Shown: in pieces, positions 44,347-52,943 of the stretch | Position numbering within the stretch: the stretch's first letter is position 1 | How the letters are laid out: each line of letters starts with the position of its first letter | Assembly: GCF_900104175.1 (NCBI RefSeq) | Contig: NZ_FNIX01000001.1 | Span: forward strand, 372,001 to 436,000 | Source of the DNA: Lentzea jiangxiensis | GTDB taxonomy: Bacteria; Actinomycetota; Actinomycetes; Mycobacteriales; Pseudonocardiaceae | Length of the DNA: 64,000 nucleotides | Direction: 5' to 3' | The notes under the pieces: generated by a model | Databases searched by the model: none | Seen by the model: the letters and a program-made list of their open reading frames with translations, nothing else | What the model was told of the DNA's origin: nothing | Made by a program: the position numbers and the translations under genes

Positions 44347-44958
44347 TCACTCCACCAGATTGGTGTCCCTGAACGGGAAGAACGGCAGCTGGTCGACCGG
44401 CGACGGGTCCGACCACTTCCACGCCCGCACCTGCCGCCGCGAGCGCCTGCCGAAGAACGCGCGCCACAGCTCGTAGCCGTCGGCCTCCAGCGTGATCGGG
44501 CCGTCGCCGAGCACCCCCAGCTCCGTCTTCACCGCCACGCCGGCCAGCCGGCGAGGGGTGATCCAGACGAGCGTGGGCTGCCAGGCCGAGTCGGGGAGGC
44601 GTTCGCGGCCGAGCGCCGCCCGCAGGTCGGCCTCGTGCGTGAGCGCGTCGAGTGCCAGCTGGTAGGGGATGCGCGACATCTCGGCGATCCGGTCGCCGGA
44701 GGCGTTCCACTGCTCCAGCAGGTCGTCGGCGGGCACGTCCGCGCGCTCGGCGACGTGCCGCGCGGTCCACTCGTCCGACGGGGCTCCCTCCATGCGGCCG
44801 CCGGCGAGATCGGACGCCGCGCCGGACAGGTGCGCGAGGAGCTGGTGCACGGTCCACTCAGGACAGGCGGGGACGGCGCGCGAGAGCTCCTCGGCGCTCA
44901 GCCCCATGGTCAGGCCGACGATCCGCTGACGTGCCTCGCGGTAGATCTCTTCGAACAC
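44347..44958 (-). CDS. Maleylpyruvate isomerase/DinB-type mycothiol-dependent protein
   Basis: A 203-residue protein of the DinB-like four-helix family used by mycothiol-dependent enzymes. The N-terminal part [23 protein letters not shown] carries the conserved W-x-x-x-x-L-x-x-H pattern with a metal-site His; [16 protein letters not shown] supplies a further E-x-x-x-x-x-x-H/His pair. The start is the GTG at 44958, with GGAG about 7 nt upstream. The frame is open far upstream but overlaps upp there. It is divergent from upp with only 33 nt between starts. The exact substrate is unknown. Confidence 0.8.
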   Translation of the reverse strand: MFEEIYREARQRIVGLTMGLSAEELSRAVPACPEWTVHQLLAHLSGAASDLAGGRMEGAPSDEWTARHVAERADVPADDLLEQWNASGDRIAEMSRIPYQLALDALTHEADLRAALGRERLPDSAWQPTLVWITPRRLAGVAVKTELGVLGDGPITLEADGYELWRAFFGRRSRRQVRAWKWSDPSPVDQLPFFPFRDTNLVE

Positions 44959-44991
44959 CCTTCGCTCCTCCCAGCGGTTACGGTGTCGGTC

Positions 44992-45615
44992 ATGGACGTT
45001 CTCGTCGTCGATCATCCACTCGCCAAGGCGAGGCTCACAACCATGCGCGACGCGCGCACGGACAACGCCACGTTCCGCGCCGCATTGCACGAACTCACCG
45101 TGATGCTGGTCTACGAAGCGATGCGCGAGGCACCGCTGAAGGAAGACCGCACGCACACGCCGGTTGCTCGTACCACCGGCTACCGGCTGGCAAACCCGCC
45201 GCTGCTCGTGCCGGTGCTGCGGGCCGGTCTGGGCATGGCGGACCAGGCGCACAAGCTGATCCCGGACGCCCAGATGGGGTTCGTCGGTCTCGCGCGCGAC
45301 GAGGAGACGCTCCAGCCGACGCCGTACATGGAGTCGTTGCCGGAGGACCTCGCGGGACGGCCGGTGTTCGTGCTCGACCCGATGCTCGCGACCGGCGGGT
45401 CGATGGCCTACACGATCCGGCTGCTGACCCAGCGCGGCGCGACCGACGTGACGGCCGTGTGCGTGCTCGCGGCTCCCGAGGGGATCAACCACCTCGAGGA
45501 CTCGAAGCTGCCGTGCCGCCTCGTCACGGCGTCGGTGGACGAGAGGCTCAACGACTCCGGCTTCATCGTGCCCGGCCTGGGTGATGCCGGTGACCGTCTG
45601 TACGGGGCGGTTTAG
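44992..45615 (+). CDS. upp: Uracil phosphoribosyltransferase
   Basis: A 207-residue enzyme that converts uracil and PRPP to UMP. Family signatures are [16 protein letters not shown] near the N-terminus, [19 protein letters not shown], the PRPP loop [14 protein letters not shown] and the C-terminal uracil-binding [12 protein letters not shown]. The ATG at 44992 gives the canonical [10 protein letters not shown] start. It recycles uracil released by pyrimidine phosphorolysis (deoA) and belongs functionally with cdd and deoA. No attenuator or RNA switch is visible in the short leader. Confidence 0.96.
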   Translation: MDVLVVDHPLAKARLTTMRDARTDNATFRAALHELTVMLVYEAMREAPLKEDRTHTPVARTTGYRLANPPLLVPVLRAGLGMADQAHKLIPDAQMGFVGLARDEETLQPTPYMESLPEDLAGRPVFVLDPMLATGGSMAYTIRLLTQRGATDVTAVCVLAAPEGINHLEDSKLPCRLVTASVDERLNDSGFIVPGLGDAGDRLYGAV

Positions 45616-45639
45616 GACATACCTCCGATCGGACGTAGC

Positions 45640-45655
45640 AGTGGTCTAGACCTTA
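45640..45655 (+). promoter_or_regulatory. DasR-type operator (dre) upstream of the chitinase gene
   Basis: AGTGGTCTAGACCTTA closely matches the 16-bp dre palindrome known from Streptomyces DasR, with the perfect core TGGTCTAGACC. It lies 56-71 nt before the chitinase ATG and just after upp. DasR is a GntR-family repressor released by glucosamine-6-phosphate, so this predicts N-acetylglucosamine control of the chitinase. Confidence 0.8.
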
Positions 45656-45710
45656 GGCATATCGTGCTGTGGACCACATCGCCGCTGCCGCGATCTGACT
45701 GAGGAGTCAC

Positions 45711-47009
45711 ATGTCCAGACGGAGATGGGGTGTCGCCGCGCTCGCGGTCGGCGCCCTGTCAGCGTCGCTGGCCTCCGCGCCCGCGCACGCCGACGTCGCG
45801 ACCACCGGGCACCACGGTTTCTCGAAGACCCGCACCGTCGGGTACTTCATCCAGTGGGGCGTGTACGACCGGAACTTCCGGGTCAAGAACCTCGTGGACA
45901 GCGGGGCCGCCGCGCGGCTCACGCACCTGAACTACGCCTTCGGCTTCCTCGACGAGTCGGGCAAGTGCGTGAGCTCCGACCCGTGGGCCGACTGGCAGAT
46001 GCCCCACACCGCGGAGCAGTCGGTGAGCGGCAAGGCCGACGAAGCGGGCCAGGCGCTGATGGGCAACCTGAACCAGCTCAAGCAGCTCAAGGCCAGGTAC
46101 CCCAAGCTGAGGGTCAACATCTCGCTGGGCGGCTGGACGGGCTCGCGCTGGTTCTCCAACGCCGCGCTGACGCCCGAGTCGCGGGCCGCGCACGTCAAGT
46201 CGTGCACCGACATGTGGATCAAGGGCAACCTGCCCGGTCTGCCCGAGGGCGCCGCGAAGGGCGTCTTCGACGGCGTCGACCTCGACTGGGAGTGGCCCGG
46301 CAGCAATGGCAACACGACGCCGCCGAACGTCGTGCGTCCCGAGGACAAGCAGAACTTCACCAAGCTGCTCGCCGAGTACCGCAGGCAGATGGGCTGGAAC
46401 CGCGACCTGACGGCGTTCCTGCCGGCCGACCCGAGGCAGGTCGACGCGGGCTTCGAGGTTAGGAAGGTGTTCTCCTACCTCACCTTCGGCACCCTGCAGG
46501 GCTACGACTACCACGGCGCGTGGGACGCGGCGGCGAACCAGCAGTCCGCGCTGCGCGTGCCCAAGGGCGACCCGTCGGAGTTCGAGTTCAGCTCCGAGGT
46601 GACGGTCGACGCGTGGCTCTCGCGCGGTGCCCCGCGGTCCAAGGCGGTGCTCGGTGTTCCGTTCTACGGCCGCGGCTGGGACGGCGTCGCCCCCGGCGCG
46701 CGCAACGGCCTGTTCGGCACCGGCGTTCCCGCGCCCGCCAAGTACGAGGCGGGGTACGAGGACTTCCACCGCATCAAGGCGAAGCTCTCGGAGCCGGGCA
46801 ACACGTACCGGATCTACCGCGACGAGCGCGCCGGCTTCGCGTGGATCTACGACGGCAAGACTTGGTGGACCTACGACGACGCGACGGAGATGAAGCGCAA
46901 GGCGCGCTACATCAACGACCGCAGGCTCGGCGGCGCGATGGTCTGGTCGCTCGACGGCGACACGCCGCAGGGTGAGCTGATCAAGGCGCTCGACGGCGCT
47001 CTCAGGTAG
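45711..47009 (+). CDS. Secreted GH18 chitinase
   Basis: A 432-residue glycosyl hydrolase family 18 enzyme predicted to cut chitin. Sec signal peptide with likely cleavage after AHA (residue about 27). The catalytic motif DGVDLDWEW is Asp187, Asp190, Asp192 and the acid Glu194. KLRVNISLGGWTGS forms the second conserved strand and GAMVWSLDGD the last barrel strand. It has no separate chitin-binding domain or linker, so it is a single-domain enzyme. The ATG at 45711 has GAGGAG 4-9 nt upstream. A DasR-type operator lies upstream. Two hairpins follow before the convergent tetR gene. Confidence 0.95.
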   Translation: MSRRRWGVAALAVGALSASLASAPAHADVATTGHHGFSKTRTVGYFIQWGVYDRNFRVKNLVDSGAAARLTHLNYAFGFLDESGKCVSSDPWADWQMPHTAEQSVSGKADEAGQALMGNLNQLKQLKARYPKLRVNISLGGWTGSRWFSNAALTPESRAAHVKSCTDMWIKGNLPGLPEGAAKGVFDGVDLDWEWPGSNGNTTPPNVVRPEDKQNFTKLLAEYRRQMGWNRDLTAFLPADPRQVDAGFEVRKVFSYLTFGTLQGYDYHGAWDAAANQQSALRVPKGDPSEFEFSSEVTVDAWLSRGAPRSKAVLGVPFYGRGWDGVAPGARNGLFGTGVPAPAKYEAGYEDFHRIKAKLSEPGNTYRIYRDERAGFAWIYDGKTWWTYDDATEMKRKARYINDRRLGGAMVWSLDGDTPQGELIKALDGALR

Positions 47010-47025
47010 GCCGCACCGAAGACGG

Positions 47026-47044
47026 ACTGTCCTAATCGGACAGT
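47026..47044. terminator. Short hairpin after the chitinase gene
   Basis: Seven-bp perfect arms (47026-47032 and 47038-47044) with a 5-nt loop begin 17 nt after the stop. Confidence 0.45.
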
Positions 47045-47052
47045 TCAGCGGG

Positions 47053-47086
47053 TCCGGGGAGGTTTCGCGGCGGCCGCCTCCCCGGA
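47053..47086. terminator. Bidirectional hairpin between chitinase and tetR
   Basis: Ten-bp G/C-rich arms (47053-47062 and 47077-47086) with a 14-nt loop lie just below the stop of the minus-strand TetR gene, so it can terminate both convergent units. Confidence 0.65.
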
Positions 47087-47096
47087 TTCCGTGGTT

Positions 47097-47696
47097 CTAC
47101 AGGGTTTTCCCGGCTTCCGCCCGCCAGCCCCTGCCGTGCGCGCGCAACGCCAGCTCGTAGGTGGCGGCCGCGTCCACACCGGGCGGCAGGTTGCCGTTGA
47201 GCTCCAGGCTCACCAGGCCGTGCGCGATGCCCCACATCGACATCGCGATCTGCTCCGGGTCCTCCGCGAGGTAGACGCCCTGCTCCACCGCGCGCCGCAC
47301 CGCGTTGATCACCGGTGCGAACGTCCTGCCCGCCGCGCGGCTCATCTCCTTCGTCGGTGCGACGACCTTCGAGTAGAGCACCGAGTAGAACTGCGGGTCC
47401 TCCAGCGCGCTGCGCCGGTACGCCAGCCCGATCCGCAGCAGGTCCTCCGCCGGGTCGTCCGTGACCGGCACCGCGGCGAGGTTGCGGCCGAACCGCGTGA
47501 ACGCCTCGTCGTAGAGCGCCTCGAGCAGCGCCGGCTTCCCGCCGAAGAGGGAATAGACCGCCGTCGTCGAGGTGTTGACGTCGGTGGCGATCTTGCGCAG
47601 GCTCACTGCGGCGGGACCTTCGGTGCTGAGCAGCTCGCCCGCCCGCTCGAGCAGACGCCGCCGCAGCGCGTCGTCGTGGGTCTTGGGCCTGGGCAC
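47097..47696 (-). CDS. TetR/AcrR-family transcriptional regulator
   Basis: A 199-residue regulator. The helix-turn-helix is at residues 29-52 (VSLRKIATDVNTSTTAVYSLFGGK), followed by the usual ALLEALYDEAF helix. The ligand domain is of the TetR_C_33-like type seen next to many actinobacterial transporters and oxidoreductases (DPAEDLLRIGLAYRRSALEDP). A perfect 17-nt palindrome (47727-47743) in the 56-nt divergent gap is a good candidate operator. The target may be itself and the divergent RHH/Doc pair. Confidence 0.88.
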   Translation of the reverse strand: MPRPKTHDDALRRRLLERAGELLSTEGPAAVSLRKIATDVNTSTTAVYSLFGGKPALLEALYDEAFTRFGRNLAAVPVTDDPAEDLLRIGLAYRRSALEDPQFYSVLYSKVVAPTKEMSRAAGRTFAPVINAVRRAVEQGVYLAEDPEQIAMSMWGIAHGLVSLELNGNLPPGVDAAATYELALRAHGRGWRAEAGKTL

Positions 47697-47726
47697 CGGC
47701 CGATCCTATCTGCCCCTGGTCCGTGT

Positions 47727-47743
47727 GGTATCAAGTTGATACC
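47727..47743. promoter_or_regulatory. Perfect palindrome between tetR and the RHH gene
   Basis: GGTATCAA-G-TTGATACC has perfect 8-bp arms around one central base. It lies 30 nt before the TetR start and 9 nt before the RHH antitoxin ATG. The TATCAA/TTGATA form is typical of TetR operators; autoregulation by the RHH protein is the alternative. Confidence 0.7.
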
Positions 47744-47752
47744 GTGCTGGGA

Positions 47753-47959
47753 ATGGCGATGACCTTGCGGTTGACCGACGAGGAGAACCAGCGGCTCGCT
47801 GAACTGGCGCACGCCGAGGGCCGCTCCAAGCAGGAGGTCGTGCGGCTCGCGATCGCGGAGCGCTACCGGCGCATGCAGCAGGAGGAGAAGCTCGGCGAGG
47901 TGCTGGGGCGGGTCCTGCCCAAGTACCGAGGTCTTTTGGATAGGCTCGGTTCTTCCTGA
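47753..47959 (+). CDS. Ribbon-helix-helix (CopG-like) antitoxin
   Basis: A 68-residue RHH protein. The N-terminal strand is MTLRLTDEENQRL and the helices are LAELAHAEGRSKQEVVRLAIAERYRRMQ; the C-terminal tail (LGEVLGRVLPKYRGLLDRL) would contact the toxin. The ATG at 47753 is preferred to a frame opening at 47723, because the strand then sits at the N-terminus. It is followed 32 nt later by a Doc-like gene, the standard antitoxin-toxin order. Confidence 0.8.
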   Translation: MAMTLRLTDEENQRLAELAHAEGRSKQEVVRLAIAERYRRMQQEEKLGEVLGRVLPKYRGLLDRLGSS

Positions 47960-47991
47960 AACTGTCAGACCTCTGTGATCAACTGGATGCC

Positions 47992-48378
47992 GTGATCTCC
48001 TACCTCGACGCCGGGGACCTGTTGGTGCTGGCCACAGCCGTGACCGGCGGCGATCTCGTCGTCAGGGACATCGGCCTGCTGGACACGGCGGCGTACCGTC
48101 CCCGCGCGACCGTTCTCGGCGTGGAGGCGTACGACACGCTGTGGCTCAAGTCCTCCGCCCTGCTCGACTCCATCGTCAGGACCCGCCCTCTCGTCGAGGG
48201 CAACTGGCGGCTCGCCTGGGTCGCCGCCGTCACGATGTGCGACATCAACGGCTACTGGATCGACGCCGACGAGGACGACGCGCTGGACCTCGTCCGCTCC
48301 CTCGGCCGCGACAAGATCGACGTGCCGGAGATGGCGGGTCATCTCGAAGCGTGGGGAATCTCCAAGGATTCCGCTTGA
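47992..48378 (+). CDS. Doc-like (death-on-curing/Fic) protein with altered active site
   Basis: A 128-residue protein with the Doc fold pattern: SYLDAGDLLVLA, VRDIGLLDTAAYRPRATVLGVEAYDTLWLKSSALLDSIV and the Fic-motif region. Active Doc/Fic proteins have H-x-F/L-x-D/E-GN-K/G-R. Here the residues are RPLVEGNWR (65-73), with Arg65 for the catalytic His and Trp72 for the Lys/Gly. AMP or phosphate transfer by the normal mechanism is therefore doubtful. The rest of the protein is undamaged. The GTG at 47992 is the only plausible start in frame. The stop codon lies inside the -35 element of the next gene. Confidence 0.8.
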   Translation: MISYLDAGDLLVLATAVTGGDLVVRDIGLLDTAAYRPRATVLGVEAYDTLWLKSSALLDSIVRTRPLVEGNWRLAWVAAVTMCDINGYWIDADEDDALDLVRSLGRDKIDVPEMAGHLEAWGISKDSA

Positions 48379-48405
48379 CCTAGAGTGCACTCCAGGTCAT
48401 AGCGT
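48375..48405 (+). promoter_or_regulatory. MerR-type promoter with 19-nt spacer
   Basis: TTGACC (48375-48380) and TAGCGT (48400-48405) are 19 nt apart, the long spacing typical of MerR-controlled promoters. Between and over them lies a 22-nt near-perfect dyad centred on GAGTGCACTC (one mismatch). Transcription would start at about 48412, so the merR GTG at 48413 may be read from a leaderless message. Confidence 0.75.
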
Positions 48406-48412
48406 CGCGTTC

Positions 48413-48786
48413 GTGAGTTACTCGATAGCCCAAGCCGCGCAGCGCAGCGGGTTGTCCATCGACACCTTGCGCTACTACGAACGAATCGGGCTCGTCGACC
48501 CGCCCGCCCGGGACTCGGGCGGCCGTCGCAGCTACTCGGAGGAAGACCTCGGCTGGCTGGCTTTCGTGACGCGGCTGCGCACGACCGGCATGCCGATTCG
48601 CATGATGCGCGAGTTCGCGCAGCTCAGGCACAAGGGCGACCTGACGGCAGGCCGCCGCAAGCAGATCCTCGTCGAGCACCGCGGCGACGTCCGCGCCCGC
48701 ATCGCGGAGCTGCAGACCTGCCTGGAGGTGCTCGACTACAAGATCGACCACTACGCGGTGGTCGAGCGGGACTTGGAGGCGACGGC

Positions 48787-48790
<4 letters not shown>
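48413..48790 (+). CDS. MerR-family regulator
   Basis: A 125-residue regulator with the winged-helix start [27 protein letters not shown], the wing [11 protein letters not shown] and a long dimerisation helix ([17 protein letters not shown]). One Cys in that helix is the only metal- or redox-capable residue there. It is probably autoregulated by the 19-nt-spacer promoter. Its stop overlaps the aldo/keto reductase start (GTGA), so it likely controls that gene, a common actinobacterial pair. Confidence 0.92.
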
Positions 48791-49749
<959 letters not shown>

Positions 49750-49770
49750 AACACACGTTCGAAAGCATCC

Positions 49771-49817
49771 CCAGGGTTGTCCACAGGGTGGGGACAACAA
49801 GCTGTGGACAACCCTGG
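49771..49817. terminator. 16-bp hairpin built from two DnaA-box-like sequences
   Basis: Perfect arms at 49771-49786 and 49802-49817 with a 15-nt loop lie between the aldo/keto reductase and the convergent flavodoxin-like gene, so it can serve as a two-way terminator. Each arm contains TTGTCCACA or its complement. Confidence 0.7.
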
Positions 49818-49831
49818 GATCATGTGGACAA
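49777..49831. promoter_or_regulatory. Cluster of three perfect TTGTCCACA boxes
   Basis: TTGTCCACA occurs at 49777-49785 (+), 49803-49811 (-) and 49823-49831 (-); a fourth perfect copy is inside the next gene at 50141-50149 (-), with a one-mismatch copy at 50127-50135. This 9-mer equals the high-GC actinobacterial DnaA box consensus. Whether DnaA binds here is not known. Confidence 0.45.
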
Positions 49832-50272
49832 CTGGGCCGCCACGGTGGCGCCGAGCTCCCAGCACGCCTGGAGGTCGGCCTTCCCCGGCTCACCCGTGAC
49901 GAGCACGTGCTGAGCCGCCTTCTCCCAGCCCAAGCCGGTCGTGGCGGTCTCCACGCTGCGCACCGCCCCCGTCGTGTCGTTGTTGCCGTGCACGTAAAGC
50001 CCGAACGGCCTGCCGCGCGTGGAATCGAGGCACGGGTAGTAGACGGTGTCGAAGAAGTGCTTCAGCGCGCCGCTCATGTACCCGAGGTTGGCGGGCGTCC
50101 CCAGCAGGTAGCCGTCGGCTTCCAGGGTGTCCACAGCGGTTGTGGACAACGCTGCCCGGCGCACCACCTCGACGCCCTCGACCTCGGGGGTGGTGGCACC
50201 GGCGAGCACGGCCTCGAACATCGCCTGGAGGGCGGGCGACGGGGTGTGGTGGACGATCAAGAGGCGCGGCAT
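49820..50272 (-). CDS. Flavodoxin-like FMN reductase-family protein
   Basis: A 150-residue flavodoxin-fold protein. MPRLLIVHHTPSPALQAMFEAVL provides the phosphate-binding strand-loop and DGYLLGTPANLGYMSGALKHFFDTVYYPC the second FMN-contact loop, with the late GNNDTTGAVRS segment. Family members reduce quinones or supply FMNH2. The start is the ATG at 50272. Two TTGTCCACA-like boxes lie within its coding sequence and a third covers its stop codon. It converges with the aldo/keto reductase gene. Confidence 0.82.
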   Translation of the reverse strand: MPRLLIVHHTPSPALQAMFEAVLAGATTPEVEGVEVVRRAALSTTAVDTLEADGYLLGTPANLGYMSGALKHFFDTVYYPCLDSTRGRPFGLYVHGNNDTTGAVRSVETATTGLGWEKAAQHVLVTGEPGKADLQACWELGATVAAQLST

Positions 50273-50365
50273 GGCCCCACGCTGACGTGCTGATCGCGGA
50301 CGCGCAAGCCGCACGAGCGGCGTTCGCCGGACAGCGGGGCCCGCGGTGCAGCAGCATGGACGACC

Positions 50366-50992
50366 ATGACCCGCGCCTCCTACGACACCGTCGCCGCCGA
50401 CTACGCCCGGCTCCTCCCGGACGCGCACGACGGCCGCCCCCTCGACGCCGCCGTCATGCGCGCGTTCGCCGAGATGACCGAGGGTCTGGTGGCGGACCTG
50501 GGCTGCGGCACCGGCCGGATCACCCAGCACCTGCACGAGCTGGGCCTCACCTCGTTCGGCATCGACCTCTCCGACGGCATGGTCGACCAGGCGCGGCGGG
50601 CCTACCCGCACCTGGCCTTCTCCCAGGGCGACATGAACGCGCTCGACCTCCAGGACAACATCCTCGGCGGCGCCGTCGTCTGGTACTCCACGGTCCACAT
50701 GCCGGCGAGCGAGGTGCCGTGGGAGGAGTTCTGCCGGGTCCTGAAGCCCGGCGGCCACCTGTTGCACGCCTTCAAGCTGGGCGACCGGAAGCAGCACCTG
50801 CCCCACGCCTACGGCCACGACGTGGACCTGGAGGTGTACTGGCACGGCATCGAGGAAACCGTGGCCAACGCGACCGCGGCCGGGTTCGACGAGGTGGCAC
50901 GGCTGCAACGCCGCAAGGGTGCGGACGAAGGAGGACCGCAGGCGTTCCTGTTGCTGGGCAAACGGAACCCTGCGGCCGGAAGCACGTCCTAG
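50366..50992 (+). CDS. SAM-dependent methyltransferase
   Basis: A 208-residue class I methyltransferase. Motif I is VADLGCGTGRITQHL, the acidic residue of motif II is in SFGIDLSDGM, and GDMNALDL and RVLKPGGHLLHAFK complete the fold. The start YDTVAADYARLLP is the usual 'Y-x-x-x-A-x-x-Y' helix of small-molecule methyltransferases. The substrate cannot be told. The ATG at 50366 lies 93 nt from the divergent flavodoxin-like start. Confidence 0.88.
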   Translation: MTRASYDTVAADYARLLPDAHDGRPLDAAVMRAFAEMTEGLVADLGCGTGRITQHLHELGLTSFGIDLSDGMVDQARRAYPHLAFSQGDMNALDLQDNILGGAVVWYSTVHMPASEVPWEEFCRVLKPGGHLLHAFKLGDRKQHLPHAYGHDVDLEVYWHGIEETVANATAAGFDEVARLQRRKGADEGGPQAFLLLGKRNPAAGSTS

Positions 50993-51013
50993 AAGGTGTA
51001 CACAGGAGGGACC

Positions 51014-51349
51014 ATGAAGACCACCGCCCTAATGCACACCAGTCCTCGCCAGCGCCGCATCACCTGGGGTTCCGGCCTCGCCGTCGGCATCGGGATGATC
51101 GGGATCGGGCCTCTCTTCGCGTCCGTGTGGCCGGGGTTCGACCACAGCCCGTGGGACGTCAACACGATGCTGCTCGGGCTCGGCGTGGGGCTCTGCACGA
51201 TCGCGTACATCTTCGGCCGGATCGCCGTCGCGGCGGTCACCGAAGGACGCCGCAACGCGGTGTCCCCGCCGACCAGGAGGGCCTACTTCGTGGCCGGCGG
51301 GGGTTTCGCCCTGGCTGCGCTGTGCCTCGCGATCGCGATCGCTAGCTGA
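51014..51349 (+). CDS. Three-helix membrane protein
   Basis: A 111-residue protein with three predicted helices (about residues 17-36, 49-68 and 87-108) and a short basic loop after the second. The ATG at 51014 has AGGAGGG 4-10 nt upstream and is preferred to an in-frame start at 50996. It follows the methyltransferase by 21 nt. The 3' end overlaps the convergent phosphomutase by 8 nt. No recognised family. Confidence 0.6.
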   Translation: MKTTALMHTSPRQRRITWGSGLAVGIGMIGIGPLFASVWPGFDHSPWDVNTMLLGLGVGLCTIAYIFGRIAVAAVTEGRRNAVSPPTRRAYFVAGGGFALAALCLAIAIAS

Positions 51350-52943
51350 CGAGCGCCGTCACCCGTTCCCGCAGTTCCGCGAGCCTGGCCCTGCCCGCCG
51401 CACGGGCGGACTCCAGTCCGTCCGTGACCGGCTCGACGACCTCGAGGTACGCCTTGAGCTTCGGTTCGGTGCCGGAGGGCCGCACGATCACGCGCACGCC
51501 GTCCGCCGTCCAGCGCAGCACGTCCGCGCCGGGCAACAGGTCCTCCGACGCGAAGTCCGGCGGTGGTTCGGCGCGCAGCCGCGCCATCGTCGCGCCGATC
51601 AGGCTCAGATCGGTGTAGCGCAACGAGACCTGGTCGGTCAGGTGCAGGCCGTGGTCCACCGCCAGCTGGTCGAGCGCGTCCAGCAGCGTGCGGCCCGAGG
51701 CCTTGAGCCCGGCGGCCAGGTCCGCGGCGACGACGGCGGCCGAGATGCCGTCCTTGTCGGCCACGTGCTCGGGGTCGACGCAGTTGCCGAGCGCCTCCTC
51801 GTAGGCGAACACCAGGCCCTCGCCCGCGCGCGCCAGCCACTTGAAGCCCGTCAGCGTCTCGGCGTAGCGGGCACCGTGCGCGGCCGCGACCGACTTCAGC
51901 AGCGACGACGACACGATCGTGGTCGCCACCAGCGGGTCCGCCGACTCGGTGGTGGACAGCACGAGCGAGCCGAGCAGCACGCCCGTCTCGTCACCGCGCA
52001 GCATCCGCCACGTGTCGCCGTCCTTCACGCCGAGGGCGCACCGGTCCGCGTCCGGGTCGAGGGCGATCGCCAGGTCGGCGTCCACCGACGCCGCGAGGGA
52101 CAGCAGCTCGTCGGCCGCGCCGGGCTCCTCCGGGTTCGGGAACACCACTGTCGGGAAGTCCGGGTCCGGCACCGCCTGCGACCGCACCACGTGCACGTCG
52201 GTGAAGCCCGCGCGCCGCAACGCTTCCACGGCGAACGCGCCGCCGACGCCGTGCATCGGCGTCAGCGCGATCTTCAGCTCACGCGAGTTCCCGCGCGGCA
52301 GCGACGCCACCCGTTCGAGGTACGCGTCCACCTCCGCGTCGGAGACCGTCGTGTACGAGGAGTTCCGAGGTACGGACACCGCGGCCGGAACGGCCTCGAT
52401 CGCCTTCTCGATCTCGCCGTCGGACGGCGGGACGATCTGCGAACCACCGGCCAGGTAGAGCTTGTAGCCGTTGTCCGCAGGAGGGTTGTGCGACGCGGTG
52501 ATCTGGATGCCCGCCACGGCGCCGTGCGCGCGCACCAGGTACGCCAGCACCGGCGTCGGCAACGGCTCGGGCAGCACCCGCACGTCGAAGCCCGCCGCCG
52601 CCATGACCTCGGCCGCGGCGGTGGCGAACTCCTCGGACCCGTGCCGCGCGTCACGACCCACGAACACCAGGCCGGACGTGCTGAGCCACGACGCCAGGCC
52701 GGCCGTCGCGCGGACCACGGTGGCCACGTTCATGCCGTTCGTGCCCGCCCGCACCGGCCCGCGCAGCCCGGCGGTGCCGAACGTCAGCGGACCGGCCATG
52801 CGGTCCCGCAGGTCCTCCAGAGCGGCGGGGTCGCCGCCCATCGCCCGTGCCAACACGCCCTGCAACTCGGTTCGAGTCACGTCCGACGGGTCGTCGGCGA
52901 TCCACCGGAACGTCGCGTCACGCAGTGCCGGCGTCAGGCTCAT
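51342..52943 (-). CDS. pmmB: Phosphosugar mutase (phosphoglucomutase/phosphomannomutase, PmmB-like)
   Basis: A 533-residue alpha-D-phosphohexomutase superfamily enzyme. The phosphoserine loop is [14 protein letters not shown], the metal loop [11 protein letters not shown], the sugar-specificity loop [11 protein letters not shown] and the phosphate loop [12 protein letters not shown]. In mycobacteria the homologous gene also neighbours the purine nucleoside phosphorylase gene. Beside PNP it could isomerise ribose-1-phosphate to ribose-5-phosphate, as some members do; hexose-phosphate activity is the annotation default. The start overlaps the PNP stop by 4 nt. Confidence 0.92.
   Translation of the reverse strand: MSLTPALRDATFRWIADDPSDVTRTELQGVLARAMGGDPAALEDLRDRMAGPLTFGTAGLRGPVRAGTNGMNVATVVRATAGLASWLSTSGLVFVGRDARHGSEEFATAAAEVMAAAGFDVRVLPEPLPTPVLAYLVRAHGAVAGIQITASHNPPADNGYKLYLAGGSQIVPPSDGEIEKAIEAVPAAVSVPRNSSYTTVSDAEVDAYLERVASLPRGNSRELKIALTPMHGVGGAFAVEALRRAGFTDVHVVRSQAVPDPDFPTVVFPNPEEPGAADELLSLAASVDADLAIALDPDADRCALGVKDGDTWRMLRGDETGVLLGSLVLSTTESADPLVATTIVSSSLLKSVAAAHGARYAETLTGFKWLARAGEGLVFAYEEALGNCVDPEHVADKDGISAAVVAADLAAGLKASGRTLLDALDQLAVDHGLHLTDQVSLRYTDLSLIGATMARLRAEPPPDFASEDLLPGADVLRWTADGVRVIVRPSGTEPKLKAYLEVVEPVTDGLESARAAGRARLAELRERVTALVS

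Noticed and set aside
45624-45633. TCCGATCGGA palindrome just after upp
   Set aside because: Ten-base palindromes are common at this GC content; the adjacent dre site explains the regulation better.
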